Assembly: GCF_024505185.1 (NCBI RefSeq)
Contig: NZ_JANIBJ010000032.1
Coordinates: 1 to 49,272, forward strand
DNA from: Methylomonas subterranea
GTDB lineage: Bacteria; Pseudomonadota; Gammaproteobacteria; Methylococcales; Methylomonadaceae
Reading direction: 5' to 3'
DNA length: 49,272 nt
In this document: in pieces, positions 16,658 through 26,190 of the stretch
Position numbering within the stretch: the first letter of the stretch is position 1
Layout of the letters: the number at the start of each line of letters is the position of its first letter
Notes under the pieces: model-generated
Seen by the model: the letters and a program-made list of their open reading frames with translations, nothing else
What the model was told of the DNA's origin: nothing
Databases searched by the model: none
Position numbers and translations under genes: made by a program

Positions 16658-16897
16658 ATGAATGAACTGATGTCGTCCGGAATCGAGCTGATGCTGCTCG
16701 GCATGGGGATAGTCTATAGTTTCTTGGCGATGTTGATCGTTGCCATCAAGCTCATGTCCGCGTTGGTGTTGCGGTTTTTCCCGGAAATGTCCGCCGGCCG
16801 GCACGCCGGTACCCATCATGGCGACGATTTGGGCACCATCGCCGCCATCAGCGCGGCAGTGCAACAATACCGTAAAAAATATCAAAAGAACGATTAA
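16658..16897 (+). CDS. oadG: Oxaloacetate decarboxylase gamma subunit
   Basis: A 79-residue small membrane subunit of the Na+-pumping oxaloacetate decarboxylase. One N-terminal membrane helix (about residues 8-38: GIELMLLGMGIVYSFLAML) is followed by a soluble tail with HAGTHHGDDLG and the typical IAAISAAVQQYRKK end. The gamma subunit anchors alpha to beta and helps bind zinc. It is the first gene of oadGAB, 94 nt upstream of oadA. Confidence 0.9.
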   Translation: MNELMSSGIELMLLGMGIVYSFLAMLIVAIKLMSALVLRFFPEMSAGRHAGTHHGDDLGTIAAISAAVQQYRKKYQKND

Positions 16898-16991
16898 TCC
16901 GTGCCGGGGGCAATTCCGGCTGAAGGGTAAAACAAATCACCCACCAGTCAAGCGCATCCCGATCCAAAAGGCAGCTTAAGGAGAAACAAGA

Positions 16992-18809
16992 GTGGCAAAG
17001 GTAACAAAACCTTTAGGAATTACAGAAGTCGTGTTACGCGACGCGCATCAGTCTATTCTGGCAACCCGTCTGCGTATCGAAGATATGCTACCGATCTGCG
17101 ACCAGATCGATCAAATCGGTTATTGGTCCGTCGAATCCTGGGGTGGCGCGACGTTCGACGCCTGTATCCGCTATTTGGGTGAAGATCCCTGGGAACGCCT
17201 GCGTTTGCTGAAAAAAGCCATGCCCAACACCCGCCAGCAAATGCTGTTTCGGGGCCAGAATATTCTGGGTTACCGGCATTATGCCGACGATGTGGTCGAC
17301 AAGTTTGTCGAGCGTTGCGTGGTCAACGGTATTGACGTGTTCCGGATTTTCGATGCCATGAACGACATGCGCAATATCGAGCGGGCGGTCAAGGCCGTGC
17401 TGAATACCGATGCCCATGCCCAAGGCACCATCTCTTACACCACCAGTCCGGTGCACACGATTGCCAAATGGGTCGAACAGGGCCGCATCATCGAAGACAT
17501 GGGCGCGCATTCGATCTGCATCAAGGACATGGCCGGCTTGTTGACGCCTTACGATGCCTATGAACTGATCAGCAAGCTGAAAAAAGCCGTCTCGATTCCG
17601 ATACACATGCAATGCCACGCCACCACCGGCTTGAGCGTCGGCACCTATATCAAGGCCATAGAAGCCGGTCTGGACAATGCCGATACGGCGATTTCGTCCT
17701 TGAGCATGACTTACGGCCACAGCCCCACGGAGACCATAGTCGCCAGTCTGCAAGGCCAGCCCAACGATACCGGTCTGGATTTGGTCAAGCTGGAAAAAAT
17801 CGCCGCCTACTTCCGCGAAATACGTAAAAAATACGCGCAATTCGAAGGCAGCCTGAAAGGCGTGGACGGTCGTATTCTGGTCTCGCAAGTACCCGGCGGT
17901 ATGTTGACCAACATGGAAAGCCAGTTGAAAGAGCAGGGCGCGGCGGATAAATTCGACGAAGTATTGCTGGAAATACCCCGCGTGCGGGAAGATTTGGGTT
18001 TTATTCCGTTGGTGACGCCCACCTCGCAAATCGTCGGCACCCAGGCGGTATTGAATGTATTGGCCGGCGAACGCTATAAAAATATCAGCAAGGAAACCGC
18101 CGGCATTTTGAAAGGCGAATATGGCGCGGCTCCGGCCCCGGTCAACAAGGAATTGCAGGCCAGGGTACTGAACGGTGCCGAGCCGATTACCTGCCGGCCG
18201 GCGGATTTGTTGCAGCCTGAAATGGACAAACTGGTGGCCGAAGTCAAGCGTAAAGCCGAGGCGGAAGGCGTCAAACTGTCCGAGTTCGTCGAAGAGGACG
18301 CCTTGATCGACGGCATGTTTGCCCAAGTGGGCTGGAAATTTCTGCAAAATCGCGGAAATCCCGCCGCGTTCGAGCCGGCGCCGAATCCCGATGCCGCCGC
18401 TGCGCCCGCCGAGGCGGCCAGCCCGAAGACTACGGCAGCTCCCGTTTCCGGTCCCACCGAAATGTATACGGTCAACGTGGATGGCCGCAATTACAATGTC
18501 GCGGTCGGCCCGGCCGGGTCCAATATTTCCGTACAGGCAGCGGCGCCTAGTACGCCGGTCGGTCCGGATCTGGTCATCACGCCGCCGATTATCAGCGGCC
18601 ACGGCGTGGTGGTATCGCCCTTGGCCGGCGTGGTATTGAAAGTGAATGTCAATGTAGGCGCCCACATCGATGAAGGCGATGTAGTGATGGTGATGGAGGC
18701 CATGAAAATGGAAACCGAGATTCGCGCCAAGGTGGGCGGCATCGTCAGCGCCGTCAATGTCAAGCAGGGTGACAGCGTGGCGGTTGGCGACGTGTTGGTC
18801 ACCTTATGA
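16992..18809 (+). CDS. oadA: Oxaloacetate decarboxylase alpha subunit
   Basis: A 605-residue biotin carboxyltransferase subunit. It moves the carboxyl group of oxaloacetate to its biotin, giving pyruvate. The N-terminal HMGL-like carboxyltransferase barrel has RDAHQS near residue 17 and the metal-binding [10 protein letters not shown] further on. A long Ala/Pro linker (about 455-490) leads to the biotinyl domain with EAMKMET, biotin-Lys572. The start is a GTG at 16992 with AAGGAG at 16978-16983. Order oadG-oadA-oadB and matching strands mark one operon. Decarboxylation of the carboxybiotin by OadB then drives Na+ export. Confidence 0.95.
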   Translation: MAKVTKPLGITEVVLRDAHQSILATRLRIEDMLPICDQIDQIGYWSVESWGGATFDACIRYLGEDPWERLRLLKKAMPNTRQQMLFRGQNILGYRHYADDVVDKFVERCVVNGIDVFRIFDAMNDMRNIERAVKAVLNTDAHAQGTISYTTSPVHTIAKWVEQGRIIEDMGAHSICIKDMAGLLTPYDAYELISKLKKAVSIPIHMQCHATTGLSVGTYIKAIEAGLDNADTAISSLSMTYGHSPTETIVASLQGQPNDTGLDLVKLEKIAAYFREIRKKYAQFEGSLKGVDGRILVSQVPGGMLTNMESQLKEQGAADKFDEVLLEIPRVREDLGFIPLVTPTSQIVGTQAVLNVLAGERYKNISKETAGILKGEYGAAPAPVNKELQARVLNGAEPITCRPADLLQPEMDKLVAEVKRKAEAEGVKLSEFVEEDALIDGMFAQVGWKFLQNRGNPAAFEPAPNPDAAAAPAEAASPKTTAAPVSGPTEMYTVNVDGRNYNVAVGPAGSNISVQAAAPSTPVGPDLVITPPIISGHGVVVSPLAGVVLKVNVNVGAHIDEGDVVMVMEAMKMETEIRAKVGGIVSAVNVKQGDSVAVGDVLVTL

Positions 18810-18867
18810 CAATGCATGCGGCGGACTTCCGGTTCGGCGTTTCGACTGAAATAAACAAAGATCATTC

Positions 18868-19995
18868 ATGGAAAATTTAATACTGTTGTGGGAAAGCACC
18901 GGTCTTTACAACTTTACCGGGCCGCAAGCCATCATGATGGCGGTGGGTTTTCTGCTGCTGTTTTTAGCAATTAAAAAAGGTTTCGAGCCCTTGCTGCTGT
19001 TGCCTATCGGTTTCGGCGCCATATTGAGCAACATTCCGGTGGCCGGCATGACCGAAGAAGGCGGTTTGCTCTATTACCTGTACGGCGGCATTAAATCCGG
19101 CATGTTCCCCTTGCTGATTTTCATGGGCGTGGGGGCAATGACCGATTTCGGTCCCATGCTGGCCAATCCAAAAACCCTGTTTTTAGGTGCGGCGGCTCAA
19201 TTCGGCATCTTCGCCACGCTGTTCGGGGCGCTGGCCTTGAACGTGATACCGGGCATGGATTTCAACTTGAAGCAGGCGGCGGCCATCGCCATCATAGGCG
19301 GCGCCGACGGCCCCACGGCCATTTACGTGGCGTCGAAGCTGGCGCCGGAGTTATTGGGGGCGATTGCGGTGGCGGCCTATTCTTATATGGCCTTGGTGCC
19401 GCTGATTCAGCCGCCCATCATGCGGGCCTTGACCACGGTTGAAGAGCGCAAGATCGAAATGCAGCAACTGCGTTCCGTCAGCAAGACCGAAAAAATCATC
19501 TTTCCGTTGATGCTGATCGTACTGACGGCTTTGCTGCTGCCGTCCGCCGCGCCCTTGATCGGTATGTTTTGCCTGGGCAATCTGATGAATGCGTCGGGCG
19601 TGGTGGATAGGCTGAGCAAGACCGCCCAAAACGAATTGATCAATATCGTTACCATCTTTCTGGGTCTGTCGGTGGGTTCAAAGTTGAGCGCCGACGCGTT
19701 TTTGCAAATGGAAACCCTGGGTATTCTGGGTCTGGGTGCCGTGGCATTTTCGATAGGCACCGCCAGCGGCGTGATCATGGCCAAAATCATGAACCGTTTC
19801 AGCAGCACGCCCATCAATCCGCTGATCGGTGCCGCCGGCGTTTCGGCCGTGCCGATGGCGGCGCGGGTGGCGAATAAAGTCGGCCAGGAAAGCAACCCCT
19901 ACAACTTCTTGCTGATGCACGCCATGGGCCCCAACGTGGCCGGCGTAATCGGCTCGGCAGTCGCCGCCGGCGTTTTGTTGAGTCTGATTCGTTAA
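18868..19995 (+). CDS. oadB: Oxaloacetate decarboxylase beta subunit (Na+ pump)
   Basis: A 375-residue polytopic membrane protein that decarboxylates carboxybiotin on OadA and exports Na+. Conserved blocks seen are [22 protein letters not shown] with the essential Asp, [13 protein letters not shown], and the C-terminal [15 protein letters not shown]. Length is slightly shorter than the Klebsiella protein but normal for this subfamily. It lies 58 nt after oadA. In a methanotroph the pump could balance oxaloacetate or pyruvate pools and build a sodium gradient. Confidence 0.95.
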   Translation: MENLILLWESTGLYNFTGPQAIMMAVGFLLLFLAIKKGFEPLLLLPIGFGAILSNIPVAGMTEEGGLLYYLYGGIKSGMFPLLIFMGVGAMTDFGPMLANPKTLFLGAAAQFGIFATLFGALALNVIPGMDFNLKQAAAIAIIGGADGPTAIYVASKLAPELLGAIAVAAYSYMALVPLIQPPIMRALTTVEERKIEMQQLRSVSKTEKIIFPLMLIVLTALLLPSAAPLIGMFCLGNLMNASGVVDRLSKTAQNELINIVTIFLGLSVGSKLSADAFLQMETLGILGLGAVAFSIGTASGVIMAKIMNRFSSTPINPLIGAAGVSAVPMAARVANKVGQESNPYNFLLMHAMGPNVAGVIGSAVAAGVLLSLIR

Positions 19996-20240
19996 GCTGA
20001 AATTCCTTGACTTGAGGCAGGGTGGGCAAATTTGCCTATCCTCCTAGCGGTCGTTATCACGGAGGTTGTCGTAAAGGACAAATGTAGGTTGGTGTAGCGT
20101 AACCCAATAAAATCAAAATCTTGGGTTCATGCCGCGCTTTTCGAAATCCTCTTCGGGCGGAACATGAATATAAGGATCCATGCATGGTCGCGATGACGGC
20201 CGCGTAGTCCCAGACAAAAACGGATTTCGTATTGGCTGCC
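19996..20240. other. Intergenic region with a dispersed-type repeat fragment
   Basis: Bases 20082-20107 read as TGTAGGTTGGTGTAGCGTAACCCAA-type sequence, a fragment widespread between genes of many gammaproteobacteria. A leftward frame (about 20098-20187) reads MDPYIHVPPEEDFEKRGM, ending at NPRF, without start context or recognised family. It may be a remnant. Confidence 0.35.
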
Positions 20241-20756
20241 TCAACTTCCGGCCCGGGCCTGTTTTCTGGCATTCCAGCGGTGGGCTACATGCCAGCGCCA
20301 GAATGACTTCATGCCGAAATAACCCAACGTCGAACAGGTAACGCCCAGTACTAGGCAGCCGAACAGAAAGGGACCGCCGATATCAGCCATGCTGGAAAAT
20401 ACCGTGTCCAAGGAAAATTCGCCGTCGAAGTGGGGTTTGTTCAATAGCCAGATGCCGACCCGGTAGGCAAAATAGAACAAAGGTGGCATGGTGATGGGAT
20501 TGGTGATCCATACCAGCGCAACCGAAATCGGCAGGTTGGCGCGCACGAACAAGGCAACCGCGGCCGCCATGGCCATTTGGGTAGGGCTTGGTACCCAAGC
20601 GAAAAACAATCCGACCGCAAAAGCCAGCGATACGGAATGCCGGTTCAAATGCCACAGGTTGGGATCGTGCAACCTGTCGCCCAAAAAATGCAGGCTTTTG
20701 ATGGTTTTGATTTTTTCAGGGTCTGGCAGGTATTTTTTTATTATTTTTTTTGGCAT
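20241..20756 (-). CDS. DUF2062 domain membrane protein
   Basis: A 171-residue membrane protein of the DUF2062 family. A basic N-terminus precedes the conserved HSVSLAFAVGLFFAWVP segment and a second hydrophobic block SVALVWITNPITMPPLFYFAYRVG (about 78-101). A third hydrophobic block lies near 128-148 (GGPFLFGCLVLGVTCSTLGYF). The TNPIT motif is typical of the family. Function is unknown; members often accompany envelope or competence genes. The ATG at 20756 was kept. It precedes no gene in the same operon. Confidence 0.85.
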   Translation of the reverse strand: MPKKIIKKYLPDPEKIKTIKSLHFLGDRLHDPNLWHLNRHSVSLAFAVGLFFAWVPSPTQMAMAAAVALFVRANLPISVALVWITNPITMPPLFYFAYRVGIWLLNKPHFDGEFSLDTVFSSMADIGGPFLFGCLVLGVTCSTLGYFGMKSFWRWHVAHRWNARKQARAGS

Positions 20757-20862
20757 TGAGCTACTCTGTTAGTCGAACTGTGCGCGGATTCTAACAGGTT
20801 TTAGCCCAGTGGGATTTCCAGCGCCGTAATATTTGCCGCCGCGCTTCAAGGGGGCGGGGCGG

Positions 20863-22152
20863 TCATTTTTTCGCCCGGTCAAGATATTCGGCCAATTTCC
20901 GAATGGCCAGAATCACCAGGGGTTCCAGCGTTCGCATCAGCTTGGTATGCAGACGATTTGAAAACGCGGTCAGCGTTTTGCCGGCCGCGCGGCAGAGTTC
21001 CGGGAGATCGATGTCTCTGTCCGCTATCAGTCCCTTGCGGAACAGCCAATAGCTCAGGCCGCTCAACCAAAGTATTAGTGGGGTCAGGCCGGCAAAAAAC
21101 AAGAGCGGGCGGCCCCAGTCGCCGAATGCTTCGCCGGTGTGTAGCGGCCATTGCCAGCTGGTAAAGGTTTGGCCGGCGCTGAACAGGCTGGGATTGCTGA
21201 CGCTTCTGATCTGGCCGCTCCAGCGGTCGACCCAGACATTGGTGAAGGGGTGATGCTGATTGAGCTCGCGATGTTGGCGCAAGTTAATGCGATAGGTTCC
21301 TAGTTCACCGGCCGGAGTGCTAACCCGGCGTACCTCGGAACTGGGAAATAGGCCGCGCGCCACCAACACTGCTTCCTCTATCGAAATAGGTCTGTCGTTG
21401 GGCTTGGAGGTACTGGCGACATTGGGACCGGCATCGCCGTGCCCCATGCCGCTGGATGCGGTCAGGGTTTCCAGCAGTTTGGGGTAGGCCAGATGAAAAC
21501 CGGTGAAAGCCAGCAGCAGCAAAAAGCCGGCGCTGAACAGGCCCAGCAGGCGGTGCATGTCCTGCAACAAGCGCATCAGGCCGGCATTGTGCCGCAAGGC
21601 AAAGGCTTTAGATAAACGGCTGAAACCCGGCCACCAGAGATATAAACCGCTGGAAACCGATAGCATCAATAGAACCGCCAGTGCCGCAACCGCGTTACGG
21701 CCGAAGGCTTCCGCCCGTAGTTGGGTATGTAAATCGAGCAGCCAAGTGGTCAGCGTTTTACCCCAGAAGCGGCTGTTGATGACCTCGCCGGTGTAGGGAT
21801 TGACGGCTACCATCAGTGGGGCGTAATAGGCGTCCACGCTTTCGGCGGGCTTTTCGAACCAGGCGGTGATGGTGCCGCGTGGGGTACGGGGCATTTCCAG
21901 GGTCCAGGCCCCATGCCGGTTTGGATGGTGTTTGCGAACTTGAGCCAGAATTTTGTCCAGGGACAGAGCTTGGGCTTCGGTTTGCTCAACCGCCAAGGCC
22001 GGGTTAAGCAGGAGGTCGATTTCTTCCCGGTACACACTGAGGCTGCCTGTTAAACCCATCAGGGCAAAAAACAAACCGAACGATAAGGCCAGATACAGAT
22101 GGCATTTGAGCCAGATGGCCCGGGATAAACTAAAACGGAAACGTGATGGCAT
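20863..22152 (-). CDS. PepSY-associated transmembrane protein (PiuB-like)
   Basis: A 429-residue inner-membrane protein of the PepSY TM family, often tied to iron uptake and reduction of ferric siderophores. Helix 1 is at about 14-38 (LALSFGLFFALMGLTGSL) followed by a large periplasmic PepSY region. Further spans include ALAVLLMLSVSSGLYLWW, LLGLFSAGFLLLLAFTG and a C-terminal LLFFAGLTPLILWLSGLSYW. Conserved His residues flank the helices (HRLLG, HTGEAFG) as possible haem ligands. I chose the ATG at 22152 over a TTG 39 nt upstream. It is divergent from comEC. No Fur box was found in the 114-nt gap, so iron control is not shown. Confidence 0.85.
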   Translation of the reverse strand: MPSRFRFSLSRAIWLKCHLYLALSFGLFFALMGLTGSLSVYREEIDLLLNPALAVEQTEAQALSLDKILAQVRKHHPNRHGAWTLEMPRTPRGTITAWFEKPAESVDAYYAPLMVAVNPYTGEVINSRFWGKTLTTWLLDLHTQLRAEAFGRNAVAALAVLLMLSVSSGLYLWWPGFSRLSKAFALRHNAGLMRLLQDMHRLLGLFSAGFLLLLAFTGFHLAYPKLLETLTASSGMGHGDAGPNVASTSKPNDRPISIEEAVLVARGLFPSSEVRRVSTPAGELGTYRINLRQHRELNQHHPFTNVWVDRWSGQIRSVSNPSLFSAGQTFTSWQWPLHTGEAFGDWGRPLLFFAGLTPLILWLSGLSYWLFRKGLIADRDIDLPELCRAAGKTLTAFSNRLHTKLMRTLEPLVILAIRKLAEYLDRAKK

Positions 22153-22266
22153 GAATGGCGACGGGATAAAAATAAGCGGTAAGCAAGGCAATAGTGCCGC
22201 TCAGTTTACAGCGGCGGCCGGGCAAGTACAAAATCCAGGGCCGGAATTTAAACGGTTGGTACCGGC

Positions 22267-24540
22267 ATGCAAATCCTGAGTTTCATTGCCGGTATCGCCT
22301 GGGTGCAGCAATGGATCAGGCTGCCCAACGCTTGGGAATGGGGATGTTTGCTAGGGTTGGCGGCATTGTTGGCACGCCGTCGCCACTGGCATGCTTGCCT
22401 GTTGATTTGCGGTGCCATCTGGGCCGGCGCCTATGCAGATTGGCTGTTGTCCGACAGATTGGCGCCGGCGCTGGCCGGCAAGGATACGATAGTGCGGGGA
22501 TATATCGCCGGCATACCGAAATCGGCGGATAACCGGGTCGGTTTCGATTTCAAGGTGACTCGCGCCGACCCCGGCGTGCCGGATAAATTGCGCCTGAATT
22601 GGTACTATCCGCCAGGGGATCTGAAAGCCGGGCAAGCCTGGGAATTGACGCTCAGATTGCGGCGGCCGCATGGGCGCGCCAATCCCGGCGCGTTCGATTA
22701 CGAAGCCTGGTTGTTCGCCAATCATATCGGCGCCACCGGTTATGTGAGGGCCAAACCGCAGCCCGTTCGGTTCGACCCGCCGTTTTCCGTCGCCCGTTAT
22801 CTGGCCCTGAGCCGGCAGGCCATTGCAGACCGTTTGGATAGTCTGTTACCCGGCAGCGAACAGTTGGGGGTTGTCCAGGCGCTGGTCATCGGTTCTCAGG
22901 ATGCCATTAGCCAGCGGCAATGGCGGGTGTTCAGACAGACCGGCATTGTGCATCTGATGGTGATTTCCGGCGCGCATATTAGTCTGGTGGCGGGCGGGGT
23001 GTTCATGATAGTCCGCCGATTCTGGGCGCGCCTGGGATTTCTAGCTGTATCCCCGCAAAACGCGGCGGCCGTGTCGGCATGGTTGGCCGCGCTATGCTAT
23101 GCGGCATTGGCCGGCTTTTCGGTACCGGCTCAACGCGCGCTGGTGATGCTGACGGTAGGACTGTTGGCGCTGGTTTGGCAGCGTAATGTGGCTATCGCGC
23201 GGGTGTTGTCGATTGCCTTGCTGTTGGTGGTGGCGCTTGACCCGCTGGCGTTGTTGTCGGTCGGGTTTTGCTTGTCTTTTGCGGCGGTCGGCTTGTTGGT
23301 GTATGTCTCGTCGGGCAGATTGGGCCGCGCGCGATATTGGCGCCGGACCGGCCAAGTACATGTTGCCATGGCCGTGGGCTTGGCGCCGCTGCTGATGGTA
23401 TTTTTTCAACAGGTTTCCCTGGTGGCGCCCTTGGCCAACTGTGTGGCGGTGCCCATCATCGGCTTGCTGGTGGTGCCATTGTCATTGCTGGCGGCAGGGG
23501 CGGCGTTCCTTTCGGCGGATCTGGCGTATTGCTTGGCGTGGCCCGCCGAGCGCCTGTTGCATGGCTTATGGTGGGTGTTGCAACAGATGGCGGCTTGGCC
23601 GTTTTCCGCGCTGTTCACCGGCACGCCGCCCTGGTACGGCTTGCTGTTCGGCGTATTGGCCGTGCTGTTGTTGTTGGCGCCCAAAGGCATGCCGGGCAGG
23701 TATTTGAGTCCTATTTTACTGTTGCCGCTTTGTTTTGCGCCGGTGGAAAAGCCGTCCTCCGGCGAAATCCGGTTTACCTTGCTGGATGTGGGGCAGGGCT
23801 TGGCCGCGGTGGTGCAAACCGAGCGGCATGCCCTAGTGTTCGATACCGGGGCAAAATTCAGTCAGCAGGCCGACATGGGCGAATCGGTGGTACTACCTTT
23901 CTTACGTTATCGCGGCATCGCTCAACTGGATGCCTTGGTGATTAGCCATGGTGATAACGATCACAGCGGAGGCGCGGCCGCCGTGATGGCTGAAATTCCG
24001 GTAACGGCGATCTATAGCAGCGTGCCTGATTGGGCTTCGCAAGCCGGCGGAATATACTGCCGGGCCGGGCAGCATTGGCATTGGGATGGGGTTGATTTCG
24101 ACATGCTGTCGCCTGGAACCGAGCCTTTCGGCAGCGAAAACGACAATTCCTGTGTGCTGAGCATAAGCAACGGTCGGTTTCGTTTTCTGTTGACCGGCGA
24201 CATACAGCAAAGCGCCGAGAGCTGGCTGGTGCGGCGTTATGGTTCGAGCTTGGCCAGTTCCGTGCTGGTGGCGCCGCACCATGGCAGCAAAACTTCATCC
24301 AGTAGCGGGTTTTTACAACAGGTCAGGCCGGAGTTGATTTTGATCCCGGCCGGCCACGGCAATCGCTTCGGTTTTCCGCACGCCGCCGTGTTGCGGCGAT
24401 ACGCGGCGATGCATATCAAAAGTTTCACAACCGGGCAGGCGGGGGCAATCGATTTGAAAACCGACGGCGCAACGATGGAACCTGATTTGATGCGGCAACA
24501 TTCCCGTCGCTATTGGACCGACGATGCGGTGGCAAAATGA
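22267..24540 (+). CDS. comEC: DNA internalization competence protein ComEC/Rec2
   Basis: A 757-residue membrane channel for taking single-stranded DNA across the inner membrane. An N-terminal DUF4131/OB region (about 30-170) is followed by the Competence domain with many helices; LMVISGAHISLVAGG lies near residue 237. The C-terminal metallo-beta-lactamase domain has SHGDNDHSGG (His561, Asp563, Asp565, His566) and PHHGSKTSSS (His671, His672), the likely nuclease site. Length is normal. It ends 2 nt before a convergent Roadblock gene. Its presence suggests natural transformation if the type IV pilus genes exist elsewhere. Confidence 0.95.
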   Translation: MQILSFIAGIAWVQQWIRLPNAWEWGCLLGLAALLARRRHWHACLLICGAIWAGAYADWLLSDRLAPALAGKDTIVRGYIAGIPKSADNRVGFDFKVTRADPGVPDKLRLNWYYPPGDLKAGQAWELTLRLRRPHGRANPGAFDYEAWLFANHIGATGYVRAKPQPVRFDPPFSVARYLALSRQAIADRLDSLLPGSEQLGVVQALVIGSQDAISQRQWRVFRQTGIVHLMVISGAHISLVAGGVFMIVRRFWARLGFLAVSPQNAAAVSAWLAALCYAALAGFSVPAQRALVMLTVGLLALVWQRNVAIARVLSIALLLVVALDPLALLSVGFCLSFAAVGLLVYVSSGRLGRARYWRRTGQVHVAMAVGLAPLLMVFFQQVSLVAPLANCVAVPIIGLLVVPLSLLAAGAAFLSADLAYCLAWPAERLLHGLWWVLQQMAAWPFSALFTGTPPWYGLLFGVLAVLLLLAPKGMPGRYLSPILLLPLCFAPVEKPSSGEIRFTLLDVGQGLAAVVQTERHALVFDTGAKFSQQADMGESVVLPFLRYRGIAQLDALVISHGDNDHSGGAAAVMAEIPVTAIYSSVPDWASQAGGIYCRAGQHWHWDGVDFDMLSPGTEPFGSENDNSCVLSISNGRFRFLLTGDIQQSAESWLVRRYGSSLASSVLVAPHHGSKTSSSSGFLQQVRPELILIPAGHGNRFGFPHAAVLRRYAAMHIKSFTTGQAGAIDLKTDGATMEPDLMRQHSRRYWTDDAVAK

Positions 24541-24542
24541 AT

Positions 24543-24995
24543 TCAGGGCGGGGCGATATTGCGTTGCAGCGCGGCGGCCAGATTGATTTCCTTGCGGCAG
24601 GAAATGCACAGTACCAACGGTCCGACGTTCAGCATGGCCAGCTTGTTCTTGGTGCCGACAATGACGATTTGTTCGACATCGCCCAAGCCGAGCAAGGCCG
24701 CGCCTTGTTGGGCCGCGCGCGCGCTTTCCTGAACCGTGGCGCCGAAGGCGTCGATGGCGGATACGTCGGCGGACCGGGCCAGAATCAAACCGTCGTGATA
24801 GGCCGCGCAACTGGAAATGCCCTTGATCTTGCCGACCTGATTGACTAAAGCCTGCACGGCATCGATAAATTCGGCGCGTTTTAAACGCATGTTTTCGCTG
24901 ACATTGACAATGTTGCTGGCGGATGGCCGTTGCGCCCGGGCGTATTGGTCGGCCAGACGATTCAACGCCGCCAATTGCGATTGAAACCAATGCAT
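24543..24995 (-). CDS. Roadblock/LC7 domain protein 2
   Basis: A 150-residue protein whose C-terminal 110 residues read as a Roadblock/LC7 fold. The typical order is an N-terminal helix (LKRAEFIDAVQALVNQVG), a beta strand IKGISSCAAYHDGLILARSA, a helix with QESARAAQQGAALLGLG, then EQIVIVGTKNKLAMLNVG and VLCIS. Such proteins dimerise and regulate small GTPases (MglB type) or serve as scaffolds. The first 40 residues are a separate helical tail. It starts 20 nt after Roadblock protein 1 and is the last gene of the operon. No clear ribosome site precedes its ATG, so coupling to the gene before is likely. Confidence 0.8.
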   Translation of the reverse strand: MHWFQSQLAALNRLADQYARAQRPSASNIVNVSENMRLKRAEFIDAVQALVNQVGKIKGISSCAAYHDGLILARSADVSAIDAFGATVQESARAAQQGAALLGLGDVEQIVIVGTKNKLAMLNVGPLVLCISCRKEINLAAALQRNIAPP

Positions 24996-25015
24996 AGTGT
25001 CGGTGGGGAGTGGGT

Positions 25016-25426
25016 TTAGTGGTTGAGGTAATTGCTAAATAATTTTTTCAGTACGGGAATGGTTTCCTTCAATTCGAAACGCACCCTGCCCAACAAGGCA
25101 TCGCGTTGAGTGACCAAGGCCAGCATAAAGCCGGCTTCGACCGGCGTGGACAAGATGAATCCCTCGGCATTTTCGCAAATTACCATGTTGGTGACGTGGT
25201 GGCCGACGTGTTGGGCGGCCCGGGCGGCCGCGCCAAACACCACCTGTACCGAAGCGCCGATCGCATCGGTATTGATTTCCGAATCGCGCTGAATATGGGT
25301 GACGAAGCCGTCGCTATCGACAATGGCCGCGGCGCTGACACCTTGTATGCCCATCAAGTTGCGCAAAATGGCGTCAATTTCGCCGGATTGCGATTTGCGG
25401 GGGTCGAGCGGATGAATGTTATTCAT
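25016..25426 (-). CDS. Roadblock/LC7 domain protein 1
   Basis: A 136-residue Roadblock/LC7 protein. The fold is recognised from IDAILRNLMGIQGVSAAAIV then DSDGFVTHIQ, a helix ending FGAAARAAQHVG, and strands NMVICENAEGFILSTPV and AGFMLALVTQ, with a C-terminal helix ELKETIPVLKKLF. The ATG at 25426 follows AGGAG at a good distance. It lies between the MITE and the second Roadblock gene. Partners are probably the second Roadblock protein, the V4R protein and an unidentified GTPase. No MglA-like GTPase is encoded in this window. Confidence 0.85.
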   Translation of the reverse strand: MNNIHPLDPRKSQSGEIDAILRNLMGIQGVSAAAIVDSDGFVTHIQRDSEINTDAIGASVQVVFGAAARAAQHVGHHVTNMVICENAEGFILSTPVEAGFMLALVTQRDALLGRVRFELKETIPVLKKLFSNYLNH

Positions 25427-25463
25427 GGGGTTCTCCTGAATGCGTTTGTTATCGTGATCCCGC

Positions 25464-25624
25464 TTAATTCTACTTTGTCACATTTAAAAACCGCCGTAAT
25501 GCCCGCCTGGAAGCGGGCATCCAGCGCCATGAATGGCAGGCTTCGGTCCATCCATGGCGCCTGGATTCCGGCAATCCCTGCCGGAATGACGAATTCCTTT
25601 TAGAATCTGACAAAGTAGAATTAA
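25464..25624 (-). mobile_element. MITE copy 2 (161 bp) inside the V4R-Roadblock operon
   Basis: This copy has perfect 17-bp terminal inverted repeats: TTAATTCTACTTTGTCA at 25464-25480 and its complement at 25608-25624. The inside matches 6913-7071 in inverse orientation with only a few differences. Its right end overlaps the stop codon of the V4R gene, whose TAA is read from the element's TTAA end. The long palindromes inside lie between the V4R and Roadblock genes and could alter read-through or mRNA stability. No target duplication beyond TA or TTAA can be seen. Confidence 0.88.
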
Positions 25625-26169
25625 AGTAAATCGACCCGGATCAAACAGGTTTTATCGCCGAGCGCATTGCATTTGGTTTCCGTCGCCTTCACGTTTCGGT
25701 TAAAAAAAGTTTTCACAATGCCGCCCACCATGCCGGCTTCGAAATGGCAAATCGGCGCCGAGACATGATGAATGCCGGCGCAAGAAACGCACTCGTCAAC
25801 CCGCAGTTCCAATACGCCGGCACTCAAATCCACTCTATCCGGCACCACCAGACCGATGCTGAGCTGGCGGCATAACAGCTTTATTTTGCCGACGTAGCTT
25901 TCCAAATCCTTGTCGACGTTGGCCGCCGCCAACTGACCCATCGCCAGACCCAGGCTTTGACCGGAATGGTAAACCAGCGACGGCGCGCCCTGTCCCAGTA
26001 TGTCTTCGACGTTGGAACCCAAGGCTACCATGCGCAAGGCTTGGAACAGCCGGATCGGAATCATCGGCCCCAGGTCGCGGCGATTTTCGATGTCAAACTC
26101 GCCGGAAATGATGCCGTCCAGAATTTGTTGCTGGGCGATTTGGTAATCGGTTTTTTGCATGTGTGGCAT
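25621..26169 (-). CDS. V4R domain protein
   Basis: A 182-residue protein with a C-terminal V4R domain (about 75-180). The family pattern is visible: a mid-domain Gly-rich helix SLVYHSGQSLGLAMGQL, VDECVSCAGI, ICHFEAGMVGGIV, and the closing CNALGDKTCLIRV. The Cys residues in CVSCAG, ICH and KCNALGDKTC could bind a metal or small ligand. V4R is related to the Bet3-type subunits of eukaryotic TRAPP complexes and to ligand-sensing domains of regulators. The N-terminal 70 residues contain DLGPMIPIRLFQALRM. The ATG at 26169 has AGGAC upstream. It follows ompA by 21 nt. Its stop is supplied by the MITE end. Confidence 0.85.
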   Translation of the reverse strand: MPHMQKTDYQIAQQQILDGIISGEFDIENRRDLGPMIPIRLFQALRMVALGSNVEDILGQGAPSLVYHSGQSLGLAMGQLAAANVDKDLESYVGKIKLLCRQLSIGLVVPDRVDLSAGVLELRVDECVSCAGIHHVSAPICHFEAGMVGGIVKTFFNRNVKATETKCNALGDKTCLIRVDLL

Positions 26170-26190
26170 GGCTAGTGTCCTATGGAGTGA

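Noticed and set aside
17088-18665. A 525-codon leftward open frame inside oadA
   Set aside because: Shadow of oadA; composition is that of an antisense frame and it has no ribosome site.
20057-20272. 71-codon leftward frame after oadB
   Set aside because: It runs through a dispersed-type intergenic repeat and has no recognisable protein sequence; only a possible relic in another frame was noted.
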